Shown in pieces: positions 47,301 through 58,309 of a DNA stretch of 64,000 nucleotides (positions within the stretch are counted from its first letter, which is position 1; each line of letters starts with the position of its first letter). The position numbers and the translations under genes were made by a program. The notes beneath the pieces are model-generated. The model was not told the DNA's origin and searched no databases. It saw nothing but the letters and a program-made list of their open reading frames with translations. The DNA is taken from assembly GCF_030272615.1 (NCBI RefSeq), contig NC_081406.1, positions 109,007,283 to 109,071,282 on the forward strand, given 5' to 3'. Source of the stretch: Cryptomeria japonica. Its lineage: Eukaryota; Streptophyta; Pinopsida; Cupressales; Cupressaceae.

Positions 47301-50209
47301 GAGATCTGAATAAGGCATGTCCTAAGGATGACTTCCCTCTACCAAATATCGACATCATAGTAGATTTGACAGCAGGACATGCCATGCTTTCACTCATGGA
47401 TGGCTTTTCAGGATACAATCAAATAAAGATCGCACCAGAGGACCAACATAAGACAGCCTTCACATGTCCATGGGGCACATACTGCTGGAATGTAATGCCT
47501 TTTGGTCTAAAGAATGCAGGAGCGACCTATCAAAGAGCAATGACCACCATCTTCCATGACATGATGCATACTATAATGGAAGATTATGTGGATGATTTAC
47601 TAGCAAAATCACTTACTAGAGAAGGACATCTTCACATCTTAGATAAAATCTTTGATAGACTGGAACAATACCATGTTCGACTCAACCCAAAGAAATGTGT
47701 CTTCGGAGTGACCTCCGGGAAGCTTCTAGGATACATTGTCTCAAGCAAAGGTATTGAGGTCGATCCAGCAAAGGTTAAGGCAATCATGGACATGCCACCT
47801 CCAAGGAATATCAGTCAGCTAAGGACACTACAAGGACGGCTTCAATCCATCCGCAGATTCATTGCACAATTGGCTGATAAGTGTCACCCCTTCACACACC
47901 TGCTACACAAGAACATCCGCTTTCAGTGGGATGCCCGATGCCAGCAAGCATTTCAGGCGCTTAAAGACTATCTCATGAATCCACCATTGTTGATGCCACC
48001 AGATCCAAGTAGACCGTTGTTACTTTATATCTCAGCGACAAGTACAGCATTAGGTGTATTACTGGCACAACATAATGCAGAAGGCAAAGAGTGTGCTGTA
48101 TACTACATCTCTCGTACACTGGTTGGCTATGAACTCAATTACACACCTATTGAGCGAGCTTGCCTAGCAGTAATCTTGGTAGCCACTAAACTGAGGCACT
48201 ATCTGTTAACACACAAGGTACAACTCATTGCAAAGATTGATCCACTCAAGTATTTACTCAGCAAAGCAGCATTGACAGGTCGCTTGGCCAAATGGGTGAT
48301 GATTCTAAGTGAATTTGACATTGAGTATGTGGACCGTAAAGCTATCAAAGGGCAGGTCATTGCAGATCAGTTGGCCGATGCACCTCTCATAGGTGATCAT
48401 CCTCTCATTTCCAATTTTCTAGACGAAGAGATATTCATGATCACAGAAGTACAACCATGGAAATTATATTTTGATGGTTCATACACTAGGCACGGCTCGG
48501 GGGCAGGCATTCTGTTTATCACACCTCAAGGTGATAGCATCCCGAAGTCTTACAGGCTCACATTTCCATGCACAAACAACATAGCAGAGTATGAGGCTTT
48601 GATCACAGGACTTAGGCTAGCCATACAATGGAAACTAAAAGAACTACAAGTATATGGCGACTCACAACTGGTCATTCGACAAGCAACAGATGAGTATCAG
48701 ACCAAAGATGATAAACTCATGCCATATAAGCAAATGGTGGACAATCTAAAGACATCATTTACTACTATCACTTTTGAGCAGATACCAAGAGAGCAGAATC
48801 GAGCTACTGACGCCATGGCTACCATCGCATCTTTACTAGATCTTCCACAGAATTCAACACGCTACGAGTTCTTGGTAGAACAGCTTTGGATTCCCGCTTA
48901 TGATATCCCGGAATCTGAAATGATATGTCACCTTGTCGGTTCTGAATCCCCATGGTATGGTGAGTTCTACACCTATCTCCGCGATCACACCCTTCCTCCC
49001 GACCAATCAAATAACCAACGAAAAACCTTCATTCGCCAAACTGCTCGATATACCATTATTGCTGAAACCCTATACCGACGCGGTCTTGATGGTACTCTCC
49101 TTCGATGTCTGGAACAAGGTGAGATAACAAAGGCTTTGGAAGAGGTACATGAAGGAATTTGCGGGACTCATTCAAGTGGTCCATCACTCGCCAAGAAACT
49201 CCTGCGAGCTGGATATTATTGGCCATCTATGGAAAAGGATTCCTACTACTTTGTCAAAAAATGCAAGAAATGTCAAGTTCATGGCGACCTGATACATGCA
49301 CCGGCCCAGGAACTGCAACCAATCACAACACCATGGCCTTTTTGTCAATGGGGTCTTGATCTTGTGGGTAAAATCCATCCATCTTCATCCAATGGCCATA
49401 AATTCATTATTACCGCCACCGAATATTTCACCAAGTGGATCGAAGCTGTTCCACTTACCCAAGTCACCGGCAAGCAGATTGCCTCATTCATCCTCAATTA
49501 CATCATCTGCCGGTATGGTGTGCCCATGTCCATTATCACAGATAACGGTCTTCCTTTCAAAAATCAGGATGTCCGTGAGCTTTGTGAGAAATTTCATATC
49601 CAACACCGCTTTTCCACTCCCTATTACCCACAAGGCAATGGTCAGGCCGAAGCATCCAATAAAAACATATTGAGGATCCTAAAGAAGACAGTCAATGATG
49701 TCGGCCGTGATTGGCATGTTCAATTGAATCCAGCGCTATGGGCATATCGAACTAGCATTCGGACCCCTACAGGTGCAACTCCTTATTCATTGGTCTATGG
49801 TGCTGAAGCTATCTTACCTATTGAGGTCGAGATACCATCCTTACGAGTTTCATTGCACAATCTCATCGATGATGAAGCATACAGAGTATCTCGTCTTCAG
49901 GACTTAGAGTTACTAGATGAGAAGCGACAAGCTGCATACAATCATCTCAAAGCCTATCAGCAACGCATGAGTAGAAGCTACAATCACCGAGTTAGACCTC
50001 GTACATTTGAGGTAGGTGATCTTGTTCTTCGAGAAAATCCTCGCAACCAACCAAACAGAGAACATCAAGGCAAGTTTGAATCAAACTGGTTGGGCCCATA
50101 TGTTGTCACTGCTGTATTCGGGTCCGGGGCATATCAGTTGGCTACATCAGACGGAGAACCGCTCGCAGATCCAATCAACAGCATGCACCTCAAACGATTT
50201 TACACCTAA
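44366..50209 (+). CDS. pol: Element A polyprotein: protease, G-patch, reverse transcriptase, dual RNase H, integrase
   Basis: The 1,947-residue frame has no stop. Residues 1-180 are a basic start (MAQTRSRSRQ) and a segment that in relatives sits just before protease. Protease has the active site DNG at 205-207 and LLLGRPW near 276. A G-patch (MGYDG...LGY, GLGF) lies at about 455-495, then a Pro/Thr/Ser-rich linker. Reverse transcriptase carries YVDD at 1074-1077. A standard RNase H (about 1190-1300) is followed by a second RNase H (about 1365-1490: FDGSYT, AEYEAL, YGDSQL, TDAM). Integrase has an H-H-C-C zinc region from H1595, catalytic D1665, D1726 and E1762 (35 residues apart), and a GPY motif near 1908 (NWLGPYVV), with no chromodomain. 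All catalytic residues are present, so the enzyme set looks functional. Gag is absent. Confidence 0.95.
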   Translation: MAQTRSRSRQREIEIEGHDPKTTNNDHQMFKNPLPSQDQRGPSTSRRGPDTTDYTQAAYNYTVNHLYDANEQIATITFKNPTSNCNVVTRRGKVTIKAAPQGTTSNPKQYNLVEQLDKTPALISILELLRLSPSHKTILDQALQEASVPANLNTDQFQAMVGNLKSSPCLTFSESDNSSFQQPHNASLHIEGFVNQHRIKRVLIDNGAGLNICTLQLVTALGYAIESVDPRKKITIKAYDDAERSSKGAVVLPIRVGPVVKHIICQVLDLPLPYNLLLGRPWIHAMQAVPSTYHQCIKFPHNGAEITILGDANPFAFCHNISHQPEITVPNNREAISSTSYVNPTSLASSNTPIPKQEKLKMKVAEEGPGEYNLSQLFCVGQMPTSPRTHGKPQQLLQQRLITPPCALMPFILGKSQEEETQDEDLADWIYKDPITTDKPQVTLPTEQYGKDLLIMQRMGYDGQSALGYCKQGRHEPLLPEFKPKGNTGLGFEKEILPKLRFKGKPSKPFCPPTVKRTPFIIKAPSSTIPTTPSRLTTPPSPMSLIPSNEPVILSATPFVAATILEPAAASMAPVVPAEATESPLPILPVTNPLNPITIPAAPITTRIHKPITPVVFNSKDIPVWYSNRMLESDSETDSHEWEFDSVQLNTSDEEDTSPPPPRKDIPVYGEAQIKTTWVPELETSSTDPTSHPTPDSDRESTINDLHHTVLTLTDTSPALNLIDEVMPIIHPELIEWNQPNPPCLDLFQNDEAIIDFLELRDNLPSGDHKAGFAIELNSAAYFGVDAKPFSCKNITLKHGSSSENHTVALFDPTKVKRKSVSNGENLSEAPEDEGFDILPANAQQERSTILIEETKEYNVGTPENPHIIHLASLLTPEEQPTFIEFFQQRQINFAWSYADMPGLDPDLVMHHLTVAKGAKPVKQKLRKMHPQIAVLVKTELKKLLDVGFIRPIDYAEWISNIVPVGKPKGGIRICTDFRDLNKACPKDDFPLPNIDIIVDLTAGHAMLSLMDGFSGYNQIKIAPEDQHKTAFTCPWGTYCWNVMPFGLKNAGATYQRAMTTIFHDMMHTIMEDYVDDLLAKSLTREGHLHILDKIFDRLEQYHVRLNPKKCVFGVTSGKLLGYIVSSKGIEVDPAKVKAIMDMPPPRNISQLRTLQGRLQSIRRFIAQLADKCHPFTHLLHKNIRFQWDARCQQAFQALKDYLMNPPLLMPPDPSRPLLLYISATSTALGVLLAQHNAEGKECAVYYISRTLVGYELNYTPIERACLAVILVATKLRHYLLTHKVQLIAKIDPLKYLLSKAALTGRLAKWVMILSEFDIEYVDRKAIKGQVIADQLADAPLIGDHPLISNFLDEEIFMITEVQPWKLYFDGSYTRHGSGAGILFITPQGDSIPKSYRLTFPCTNNIAEYEALITGLRLAIQWKLKELQVYGDSQLVIRQATDEYQTKDDKLMPYKQMVDNLKTSFTTITFEQIPREQNRATDAMATIASLLDLPQNSTRYEFLVEQLWIPAYDIPESEMICHLVGSESPWYGEFYTYLRDHTLPPDQSNNQRKTFIRQTARYTIIAETLYRRGLDGTLLRCLEQGEITKALEEVHEGICGTHSSGPSLAKKLLRAGYYWPSMEKDSYYFVKKCKKCQVHGDLIHAPAQELQPITTPWPFCQWGLDLVGKIHPSSSNGHKFIITATEYFTKWIEAVPLTQVTGKQIASFILNYIICRYGVPMSIITDNGLPFKNQDVRELCEKFHIQHRFSTPYYPQGNGQAEASNKNILRILKKTVNDVGRDWHVQLNPALWAYRTSIRTPTGATPYSLVYGAEAILPIEVEIPSLRVSLHNLIDDEAYRVSRLQDLELLDEKRQAAYNHLKAYQQRMSRSYNHRVRPRTFEVGDLVLRENPRNQPNREHQGKFESNWLGPYVVTAVFGSGAYQLATSDGEPLADPINSMHLKRFYT

Positions 50210-52625
50210 GGTGTACAGAGCATCAGGCTCCCCTACATATCAGAAAAATACCAAAAAACATTCAGAAAAATGTCCTGAAGAAAATATAAAAACATTCAAA
50301 AAAGTAAAGAAAAATCATGCATCCAAACGGTGAACAACCACTCCGGTGGCACCTTGGGTAAGAACGATGGTGAAAACCTGGCAAACAGGCGCCACTCGTA
50401 AAGGCTATGGCTCCATTATCTTTCAGACTTGTGGCGATCACATCTACTTCATACATACATCCATCCATCCATCAACCATGGCTTGTTATTCCTCTGCAAT
50501 TATGATAGTACTCCATACATCTTGCATCCCGCTTTTTCATAGTCATGTCTAAAACTGGGGGCAATGCCTTTAACCTATTGATGGAAGTGGATTCTATATT
50601 GTCTTATGATTCATTAAGTTCTTCATTCAAACAATCATCAAAAATCCAAAAACATTCAAAAATATCTCGCAAAAATACCAAAAACATTCAAAACAATTCA
50701 AAATCCAAAAACATCGACAAAACCATTGAAAAATCACACAAAAACATGGCAACACCTTGTACATACTCATCCATGCAGATACCAAAACAAACATTGCGAC
50801 AAAATACTCACACAAATGACCACTTATCACTCGACCAACACAATCAACATCAACAATCCAAACTGTCTTAAACAAGGATGCATCCTTCCTTATCAAAACA
50901 AAGACAAGATGACGTTTTCTTTGACAAGAAAATTATGTTAAGCTATCAAATGCTTGGTTGATTTGTGAGTACAATCGTTTGTTTATCTGTATCAAGATCT
51001 TGCAGCATTGTTTTGTATCATTTGCGCATTATTTCCGATGAAGTTCTGGGGCATGTACTAATGGTGTCTACGTGGGAAGTTCACTAAGATATGTGATCAT
51101 AGGCAAAAATATAGTCATAGATCACTACGGCTTGCTGACTACAGCGTATACCTCGACCATATGAGCATGAACCATTACCAAGGATCCATATTCTTTATTC
51201 TTTATGTATATACTGTTTGTTTACAGGTACACTGCTCATTCTTTGGTTCCTCCTCATCCAATTTGGATAAAGGTTTTTATTTCTTAGTACGGTATGCACT
51301 TGTCTCAGGATATGATCAGCCTAAGATCAAGGAGGATGATCCAAGTCATGCATGAACGGAGATAATCCTTGTCTGTTCCGCAAGCAATACTCAGGTCAAC
51401 TTGATCCATTATATCAAGTTGCTTGTATTAACTTGCTATATAAAAATCCATGTAAGAAATACTCTGGTCATCTTGAATCTTTATGTCAAGTTGCTTGTAT
51501 TTTCTTACAACATTTTAAAGCTCAATGATGAAAAATAAAGCACCATGGATCGTCATCTCATCTCATCTGTATATATTGCATTTCGTTGCATTCCAACCAT
51601 CCATACATTCATAATAGTTGCATATCATGCATACATAGTCATAATAATGCATACTCTATTTTCCTCTTCTTCCATAGGAATGAGTCATAGGTCCTCCATT
51701 TCTTCTAACATCGAACCCCCCCAACCCTCCCCATCTCAACAATCACCATCACATACCCTACATCGTGTCCCAATCAACCTAATCAAGCCACGTTCATCAC
51801 CATCCATCTCTAAATAGGAGAGATTGTGTTTCCTATCCTAAGTCATCCAATAAGTCAAGAAAGTTACTCTATCTGCACAGATACATCGTCTCACACACAC
51901 CTAGACTATCAACAGATACTCTGATCAAGTATCTTCGGGTCTCAACAGGTAATCGATTATGGTAATCCTAGACTACATCAGGCATTTATCATAATGACCT
52001 AGTCTCAACGGGACTGCCATGATTCCCCACAGCCATCCATCACATGCACACACTATCAATTGATCAACCAATCAAACACAATCCAACGGACAATTACATC
52101 AATTGTCTACGTCTCAACGAGTATTTTGCTTCATATACCTTGACTTCATCGGACAATTACATCAATTGTCTAAGTCACCATCAGGTCACTTTGATTCACT
52201 TACTCAGACTTTATCATGTTCAAGCGACCAACTGACATCAACTGTCACGCTTTGACTTGACCGAGGCAATTAAACCGATTGCACCAGATTGTCCAACCAA
52301 TTTTGATCAATTGTATAGCATCAATCAAAACCCCACACTACATCTGCTATGTATCTCTTGCATGACCTCAGGGTACTCGCTGGCTTGTTGTTTCTTCATA
52401 TTCACTCCATTTTCTCCCATTCTTTCATCATTAGTTCTAATTTCTTCTATTCTACCTCCCCTCCACTTTTCATTCTTTTTCGAGAGATCGCCCGATTTTT
52501 CAAAAAAAAAAAAATTCGGCCCATCTCTCGAGGGGGCATACCACCCATTAAATTTACATTTTATGGGGCATTTCTTCACACCTATTTTTCTTTCTTTGAA
52601 ACGATGCGATAAACTGCACCGTCTC
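50210..52625 (+). repeat. 3' non-coding region of element A with A-rich and stem-loop repeats
   Basis: Two A-rich patches (about 50235-50330 and 50630-50730) repeat CCAAAAACATTCAAAA-like words. From about 51880 to 52290 a degenerate array repeats modules such as GGACAATTACATCAATTGTCTA, whose ACAATT/AATTGT arms can pair, joined by CTCAAC(A/G)GG or CATC(A/G)G linkers. No convincing open frame was seen. Confidence 0.6.
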
Positions 52626-52638
52626 AAAGAGGGGCAAA
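52626..52638 (+). other. Polypurine tract of element A
   Basis: AAAGAGGGGCAAA directly abuts the TGTAGTCACA start of the 3' LTR. Confidence 0.85.
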
Positions 52639-54621
52639 TGTAGTCACATAAATCTGTCCACTTAATTAAATGAATATTTAGTATTTATTTGATTATTTAA
52701 CCATCAATTAATAATTAATTAAATTAATATTTAATTAATTCATCTTAACGCTCTTCTCCTATTAATTAAATAAATTATTCAATTTATTTGATTTAATTCA
52801 CTTAACCAAATTCATACCATTAATTAAATAAATAAATCATATTTGTTTAATTAAATCTTCTCTCACATTTAAATAAATTAATATTTATTTAAATCCCCCA
52901 AAATCCCACCTCTCACATTTAAATAAATTAATATTTATTTAAATCCCCCAAAATCCCACCTCTCACATTTAAATAAATTAACATTTATTTAAAATCACCT
53001 TTATCCTCCACCCACTTGTATTTTCCTACAAAAGCAAGTTGCACAATTATTTTAAATAAATAATTTATTTAAATCACCTTTATCCTCCACCCACTTGTAT
53101 TTTCCTACAAAAGCAAGTTGCACAATTATTTTAAATAAATAATTTATTTAAATCACCTTTATCTTCCACCCACTTGTATTTTCCTACAAAAGCAAGTTGC
53201 ACAACTATTTTAAATAAATTATTTATTTAAAATCCTATTTATCCTCACCCATTTGAAACCTTTAATGGTTTCCCTTAAAGTATTCAAACTTGATGGCTTT
53301 AAAGTCTTCAAACTTGATGGCTTCTTTCTATAGTCTTCTTAAGACTTTAATGGTTTTCCTTAAAGTCTTCAAGCCTTTAATGGTTTCCCTCAAAGTCTTC
53401 AAGCATTTTAAATGCTTTATCTTCTTTTTCTCATTTAAATAAATTAATATTTATTTAAATATTTATCCAAATTCAACTTACACCATTTAATTGAAATAAA
53501 TGATTTTATTTTAATTGAAAATACCAAAATTTCTCCCACTTGCATTTTCCTACAAAATCCACTTGTATGCCTAAACCCCTTCTAGATTCTTCTAAACCCT
53601 TCCTAATTAGCCTAATCCATCCCCTAAATATTGTCACATTCCTAAGCAAATTGGAGTCACTTCTCAAAGACTCCAAAGTCTTTGAAAAGCAATTAATGCT
53701 TTGTGTGTTCAACAAATTAACCCTCAAAGTCTTGGATAACCTTTGAAAGCTTCCAACCTTCAACCACTAAATGGCTCAAAGTCTTGGATAACCTTTGAAA
53801 GCTTTCAACCTTCAACCACTTAATCCCCAAAGTCTCCAATAACCATTAATGGTTAATTCAACCCTCCCACATGGTTAAAACATTTGTTTTGACTCAACCT
53901 CTACCCAACCCAAGGGTCTCATCAAGCCTTTAATGCTTTGACCATGATTATCTCTTAATCATTTGCACAAAGGTTTATCCTTGCATTAACTCCTAATCCA
54001 GTGGGTAATCCTAATTTAGACTTGACCCTTACCTTCTAGATAACCATGAGGTCTTCTCAGGCCTTTAATGCCTCCAACCTCTTCTCTCAACCCAATCCTA
54101 TGTTGACACTTGTCACCATTTTATTGGTGCCAATTGTGCACATGGATCCCCAACTTTCAAACTTGGCCCTTGATTAAACCATTCAATCTTAACCCTTCAT
54201 TTCCCCATTTCTTCTATAAATAGAACCCTTCTCCTCAAGCAAAAGAGAAGCATTTTAGAGTATTGTTGTTATACGGGCATTAGCATAGAGCTTTTTCATA
54301 GCATCACTATCTACTCTTGCATAGTATTTGCTTATCATATTCAACCATCTTGAATCTCCATATGGCATCCATGGCTAGTGCTAAAAGCTGAGAGCTACAC
54401 TCATTTGGGACTTGGAGAGGAGAGGAACAAGGGAGGAGCAACTATGAGCATCTTGATTAGCTATTTCATTTTATGTTTATATGCTTTCTATTTCATGCTT
54501 AATATCTCTCTTGATATGCCTGTTTAGGATAATCTTTTGTTGCTAACACTAACGTTTGTTTCTTGTGCTCTTGTATGTGTTGCCATCAAACAGATTTTCT
54601 AATCCTTTTTGCAGAGCATCA
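52639..54621 (+). repeat. 3' LTR of element A
   Basis: Same length and sequence as 39687-41669 except for two transitions seen by eye. It is followed by CTTAC (54622-54626), the second half of the target duplication. Confidence 0.95.
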
Positions 54622-54626
54622 CTTAC

Positions 54627-55495
54627 ATATCCCACTTGCCTCCTAATCATCCTTCTAGAACCTATCTAATCCCTTCATTATCCTAATTAACCCATTTTGT
54701 TTCTTCCTAGGTTGCTCACACATGTGTGAGCACATATCCCCTTCTCCCAAGATGGGACCACATTGACTTTTCATCCCACTCTCGTTGTGACACTTGTCAC
54801 AAGGATAAGCTTACAAATTTGGGATCACATTGATCCTCACCCTCTCCCCTTTGTGACATTTGTCACAAGGCTAAGCCTTTCAACTTGGGACCACTTTCCT
54901 CCTTCAATCTTGACCCTTGATTGGTAATCAATCTTGGCCATCCATTTCTAAGCCTTCAACTCTATAAATTGAGCCCTTATCTCTTATCAAAAATCTACTT
55001 TTTATGCATCTTTATTATAGTTGTTTTGCAAGTTATCAAGGAGCTCTCATTGTGCCTCTCTCAAGCATTAGGCCATTTTAATTGCATCATATCTAGATTC
55101 TATCATATGTTAGATTAATCATTTAGATTAATGGTACATCATTTCATAGCATTATCATCTTCATCTTAGCTTAATTAGATCACATAATCCTTCAATTTGG
55201 AAAAACACCTCCATTTTACACATCATCTTCATATCCATTGTTCCAATCATTCAATCAACTAGGATCCTAGTTGCATCCATTTTGATTCTAGTTTATCATT
55301 CAAATCTTGTTCTCTAGGTTGTCATCTTGAGGATCAAGTGCTCTTCCAAGTGAGAGCCACCTTGAATCTTAAAGATCTTTAGAGATAGAGGACAATGAGG
55401 CGATTTTAGAGTTTTTAATCTATTCATGTGTTTTGATTTCTAACATCTAATGCAATGCTTCATTGGTGTGTTTGAAGTGTTTTTCCCTCTTGCAG
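54627..55495 (+). repeat. Element B 5' LTR, right piece
   Basis: Continues the LTR interrupted at 39686. It contains GTGACACTTGTCACAAGG and a TATA box (TATAAATT, 54963-54970), and ends at about 55495 in a pyrimidine-rich CTCTTGCA. The exact 3' border is uncertain because no clear primer site follows. Confidence 0.6.
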
Positions 55496-56648
55496 GTTGA
55501 TACCATATTGCTATCTTAGATTAAAATAAACTATCATTTTTACAATCTTGGTCTAAAATAAACAATCACATTTTGCTATCTTGGGTTAAAACACAAATTC
55601 ACATTGTTATTTTTGTTACAATCTTGGATAAAACGAACACTTCATTTTGCAATATCAGTTAAAATGAACAATCAACTTGTCCATTTTTGCAAATCGCTTT
55701 ACTTTCTAGCAACGTGCTTTACTTTATGTTGACCAGGATTTCCTCTTCCTAGTCTAGAGAATCATTGCTATGAAGGATTAAAAAGAACACCATTTTTGGT
55801 TGGAGCAACATCTCCAATTAGGATTTAACAAATCATTACTTTGGAAGGATAAAAAGAACATTGTTTGCCTTGTCTCGGAAGTGGTAGGTATATGCTCTCC
55901 CCTTAATTGGGTGACCAAAAATCCAAATCCACTCTTTTCATTCTTTCTTCATTTTCATGCAATTAAATCCTTTAGAGGGCTTGTCTTCCTGAACGCCTTG
56001 GGAGGGCTAGTGAGAAGAGAACGACCCAAGTGAGCACGCCTAAAGACAAGTTTTCGAACTCACTATAAATAAATAGCCTTTGAGATGAAAATCTCAGGGA
56101 AAAAACATGTTTGAGTTATCTCTTTGAGATCTCTCATGCCGAGCACTTTGTAGGGCCTTGAGGTCTCAATCACACTTGCGTGACTACATCTTGTTAGATA
56201 CTTTATTGGGCTATAGGCCTCAATCATGCTTGCGTGACTCCAAGGAATATCTTCGAACGTAATCCTTACTAAAAGCCATAGCAATAAAGACTTTGAGCCG
56301 AGTCAGTTGCCAAACATTAGCAATATCATAGTGCAATGGTGGGGAAGAATCCACCCCCAAGATTACTCACCATATATCTCCCAAGATAACTAACCAATTG
56401 TGAATCAGTTCACTTTGGGTTAATTTTTGGAAAAAGGCAAAAAAACATGGGTGCCCTCTAGGGGGTGACAAGGTTGTTTGAGCTGACGGAGTATCGAGAC
56501 TAGTGGGCTATGATATTGTTGATGACCCTTGAATAAAGTGTCTATCTAATGTGTCTTTTTTTGTAAATCAGACTAGTGATAACATCGAGGATTTGAAAAC
56601 ATCCTCACAAGAACATACACTCAATGTTTAGCATAGGGATGTCAATTG
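55496..56648 (+). other. Leader of element B
   Basis: Shares with the leader of A the blocks GTTGACCAGGATTT, ATTAAAAAGAACACCAT, TTGGAGCAACATCTCCAA and the AAGAT.ACTCACCATA block in the same order. It breaks off at 56648, where element C begins. No gag or pol was seen. Any coding part of B would lie beyond C. Confidence 0.6.
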
Positions 56649-58293
56649 TGTGTAGGAGAAAAAGTGAAACTAAGCAAACAAACCCTAATCTCACTTTCAA
56701 CCACACACTTGTGGAATACGAAAGAGCCTAGAGGTATCACACAATTGGCTACTTCTTTTTGTGGAAGAGAGAGCCACGGGATACCTATTAGGATTTCTAT
56801 TCCTTTGTTGTAATTGAAAGATAAAATGATGCAAGTTCAATCTCTAACCCCAAAGTGCAAGTATGAACTAATAACAAGATTGCAGAATTGAACTTAAACA
56901 ATGGAAAGCTGTAAATACAAGGATAAGACAAGAATGAAAATGCATACCTGGAGTCAAAATCTGAGTGAAAATGTTTGGGACGAGGGCGCGGGCACCACTG
57001 TCCTGATTCTGCCCCTGAAACTGCTCCGGAAACTGCTATTTTGTAACCTGAAAAGCTGTCAAAATGCTGAAAACTGCTGTCTGTCAGGAGGACCAGGGCA
57101 CCCAGCGCCCCTGTCCTGGTAGGACCAGGGCGCCCCACACCCCTGTCCTGGTCTTTTGCTCCGAAACTTGGTGTGAAGTTCTGTCTCGGCCTGCTTTTCC
57201 CGGATCTGCAACTTGCGGCATCGTCCGAATTCTGAAACCTGCACTTATATCTGAAAAGGTGTGGTGGGCGGCTATATAGGGTTTTGCCTTAGTCAAACCC
57301 CCGCTTCGGTGATTTCCACCTCCACGAATAGCCAAGTTGTATTGTAAAAGTAATGTGTGTGCAGACCTTATGTGTGTGCAAGATCCTAGAATGCAAGTAA
57401 GCAAACTAGAGCAACCTAGAAAGTAAACCCTAATTGCTTGTAAATGATAATGTAAATGCTCCAAATCAAGGTGCAAAGTGATCTAAAGCATGAATACAAA
57501 TGATGTAATGAAGCTTATGCAAAGACATGAAAACAACATGAAATCATACCCAACCCCAAGGGAGGGGTACAAGCCAATCTTCAGTCGGTAATCCCCTATT
57601 GCTCTTCAATGTCTTCAAAGCCCTAAATGGATGAATGAAATTGATGAATGCTTGATAGATGGATGTTGAGTGTTGTTGAAGTCTTCAAAGATCTGCTCTT
57701 TCGCTGCATAGAAGGTTCCTGGAAAGCCAAAATTCTGGATCCTTTCAAATGAAGAAAGAGAGCTCTTATATATGAAACCCTAGGTCGTAATTTCGACTTT
57801 TGGCCGACCTAGAGATTGAATATCCCACCAATTTCTTGGGGTTAAGCTTTATTTTATGATTGGATCGCGCTCCTAAAATTTCGGGAAAAATGTCCGGGAC
57901 CATGCGTACTCCGGGCGCCATGGTCCCGACAACTTTTCACCAAATTTTCAGGGTCGTCGGATATGATGATTTTAGAGAGAATCCCAAAGTTATAGGTGAT
58001 TTCGAGATGTTTTGACCCCCGAAATCAAGCCCCCAAGTTCAAAATAGGACCTAATTAGGGTTTTTGATTAAATGATGTATTGGAGAAATAAAATGAAAAA
58101 GGGCACACTTTAATGAAAGGGCCCAACTTTATGATGTGGACGATGATGAAATAGAACCTTAGACCTAATTAATTTAATTAATTAAGTGCTAAAGGGGAAA
58201 TGCAATGCAAAATGCAAAATGCGCCAAGGCGGGTGCTAAACTAGGTGTGAACTTGTACCACCCTAGCAAGTGCGTACAATTTACGACGCTACA
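56649..58293 (-). repeat. 3' LTR of element C
   Basis: On the minus strand it reads TGTAGCGTCGTAAATTG...CCTACACA, 1,645 bp. A TATA box on the minus strand (TATATAAG, 57765-57772) and GC-rich inverted units around 57085-57150 and 57890-57930 are inside it. Confidence 0.85.
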
Positions 58294-58309
58294 TTTAGCC
58301 CCCACTTTA
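58294..58309 (-). other. Polypurine tract of element C
   Basis: On the minus strand TAAAGTGGGGGCTAAA directly precedes the LTR start TGTAGCGTCG. Confidence 0.85.

Larger units (their letters stand above)
39687..54621 (+). mobile_element. Intact young Ty3/gypsy Tat-lineage element lacking gag (element A)
   Basis: The element is 14,935 bp. LTRs of 1,983 bp at 39687-41669 and 52639-54621 differ at two positions I could see (T/C at 40583/53535 and G/A at 41642/54594), with no length difference. CTTAC flanks it on both sides. It has a primer site, a polypurine tract and a single open 1,947-codon frame. The 2.7-kb leader, where gag should lie, has no gag-like open frame. The double RNase H (a normal and a second, archaeal-type domain) and the absence of a chromodomain assign it to the Tat group of non-chromovirus gypsy elements. 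Confidence 0.95.

Noticed and set aside
55490-55520. Reverse primer-site-like TGATACCA next to element B
   Set aside because: On the minus strand it reads TGGTATCA, but no LTR edge fits on that side, so it is likely coincidence.
56797-57476. Several 60-130-codon frames in the C LTR
   Set aside because: They lie on both strands of the GC-rich LTR part and lack domains; the openness follows from base composition.
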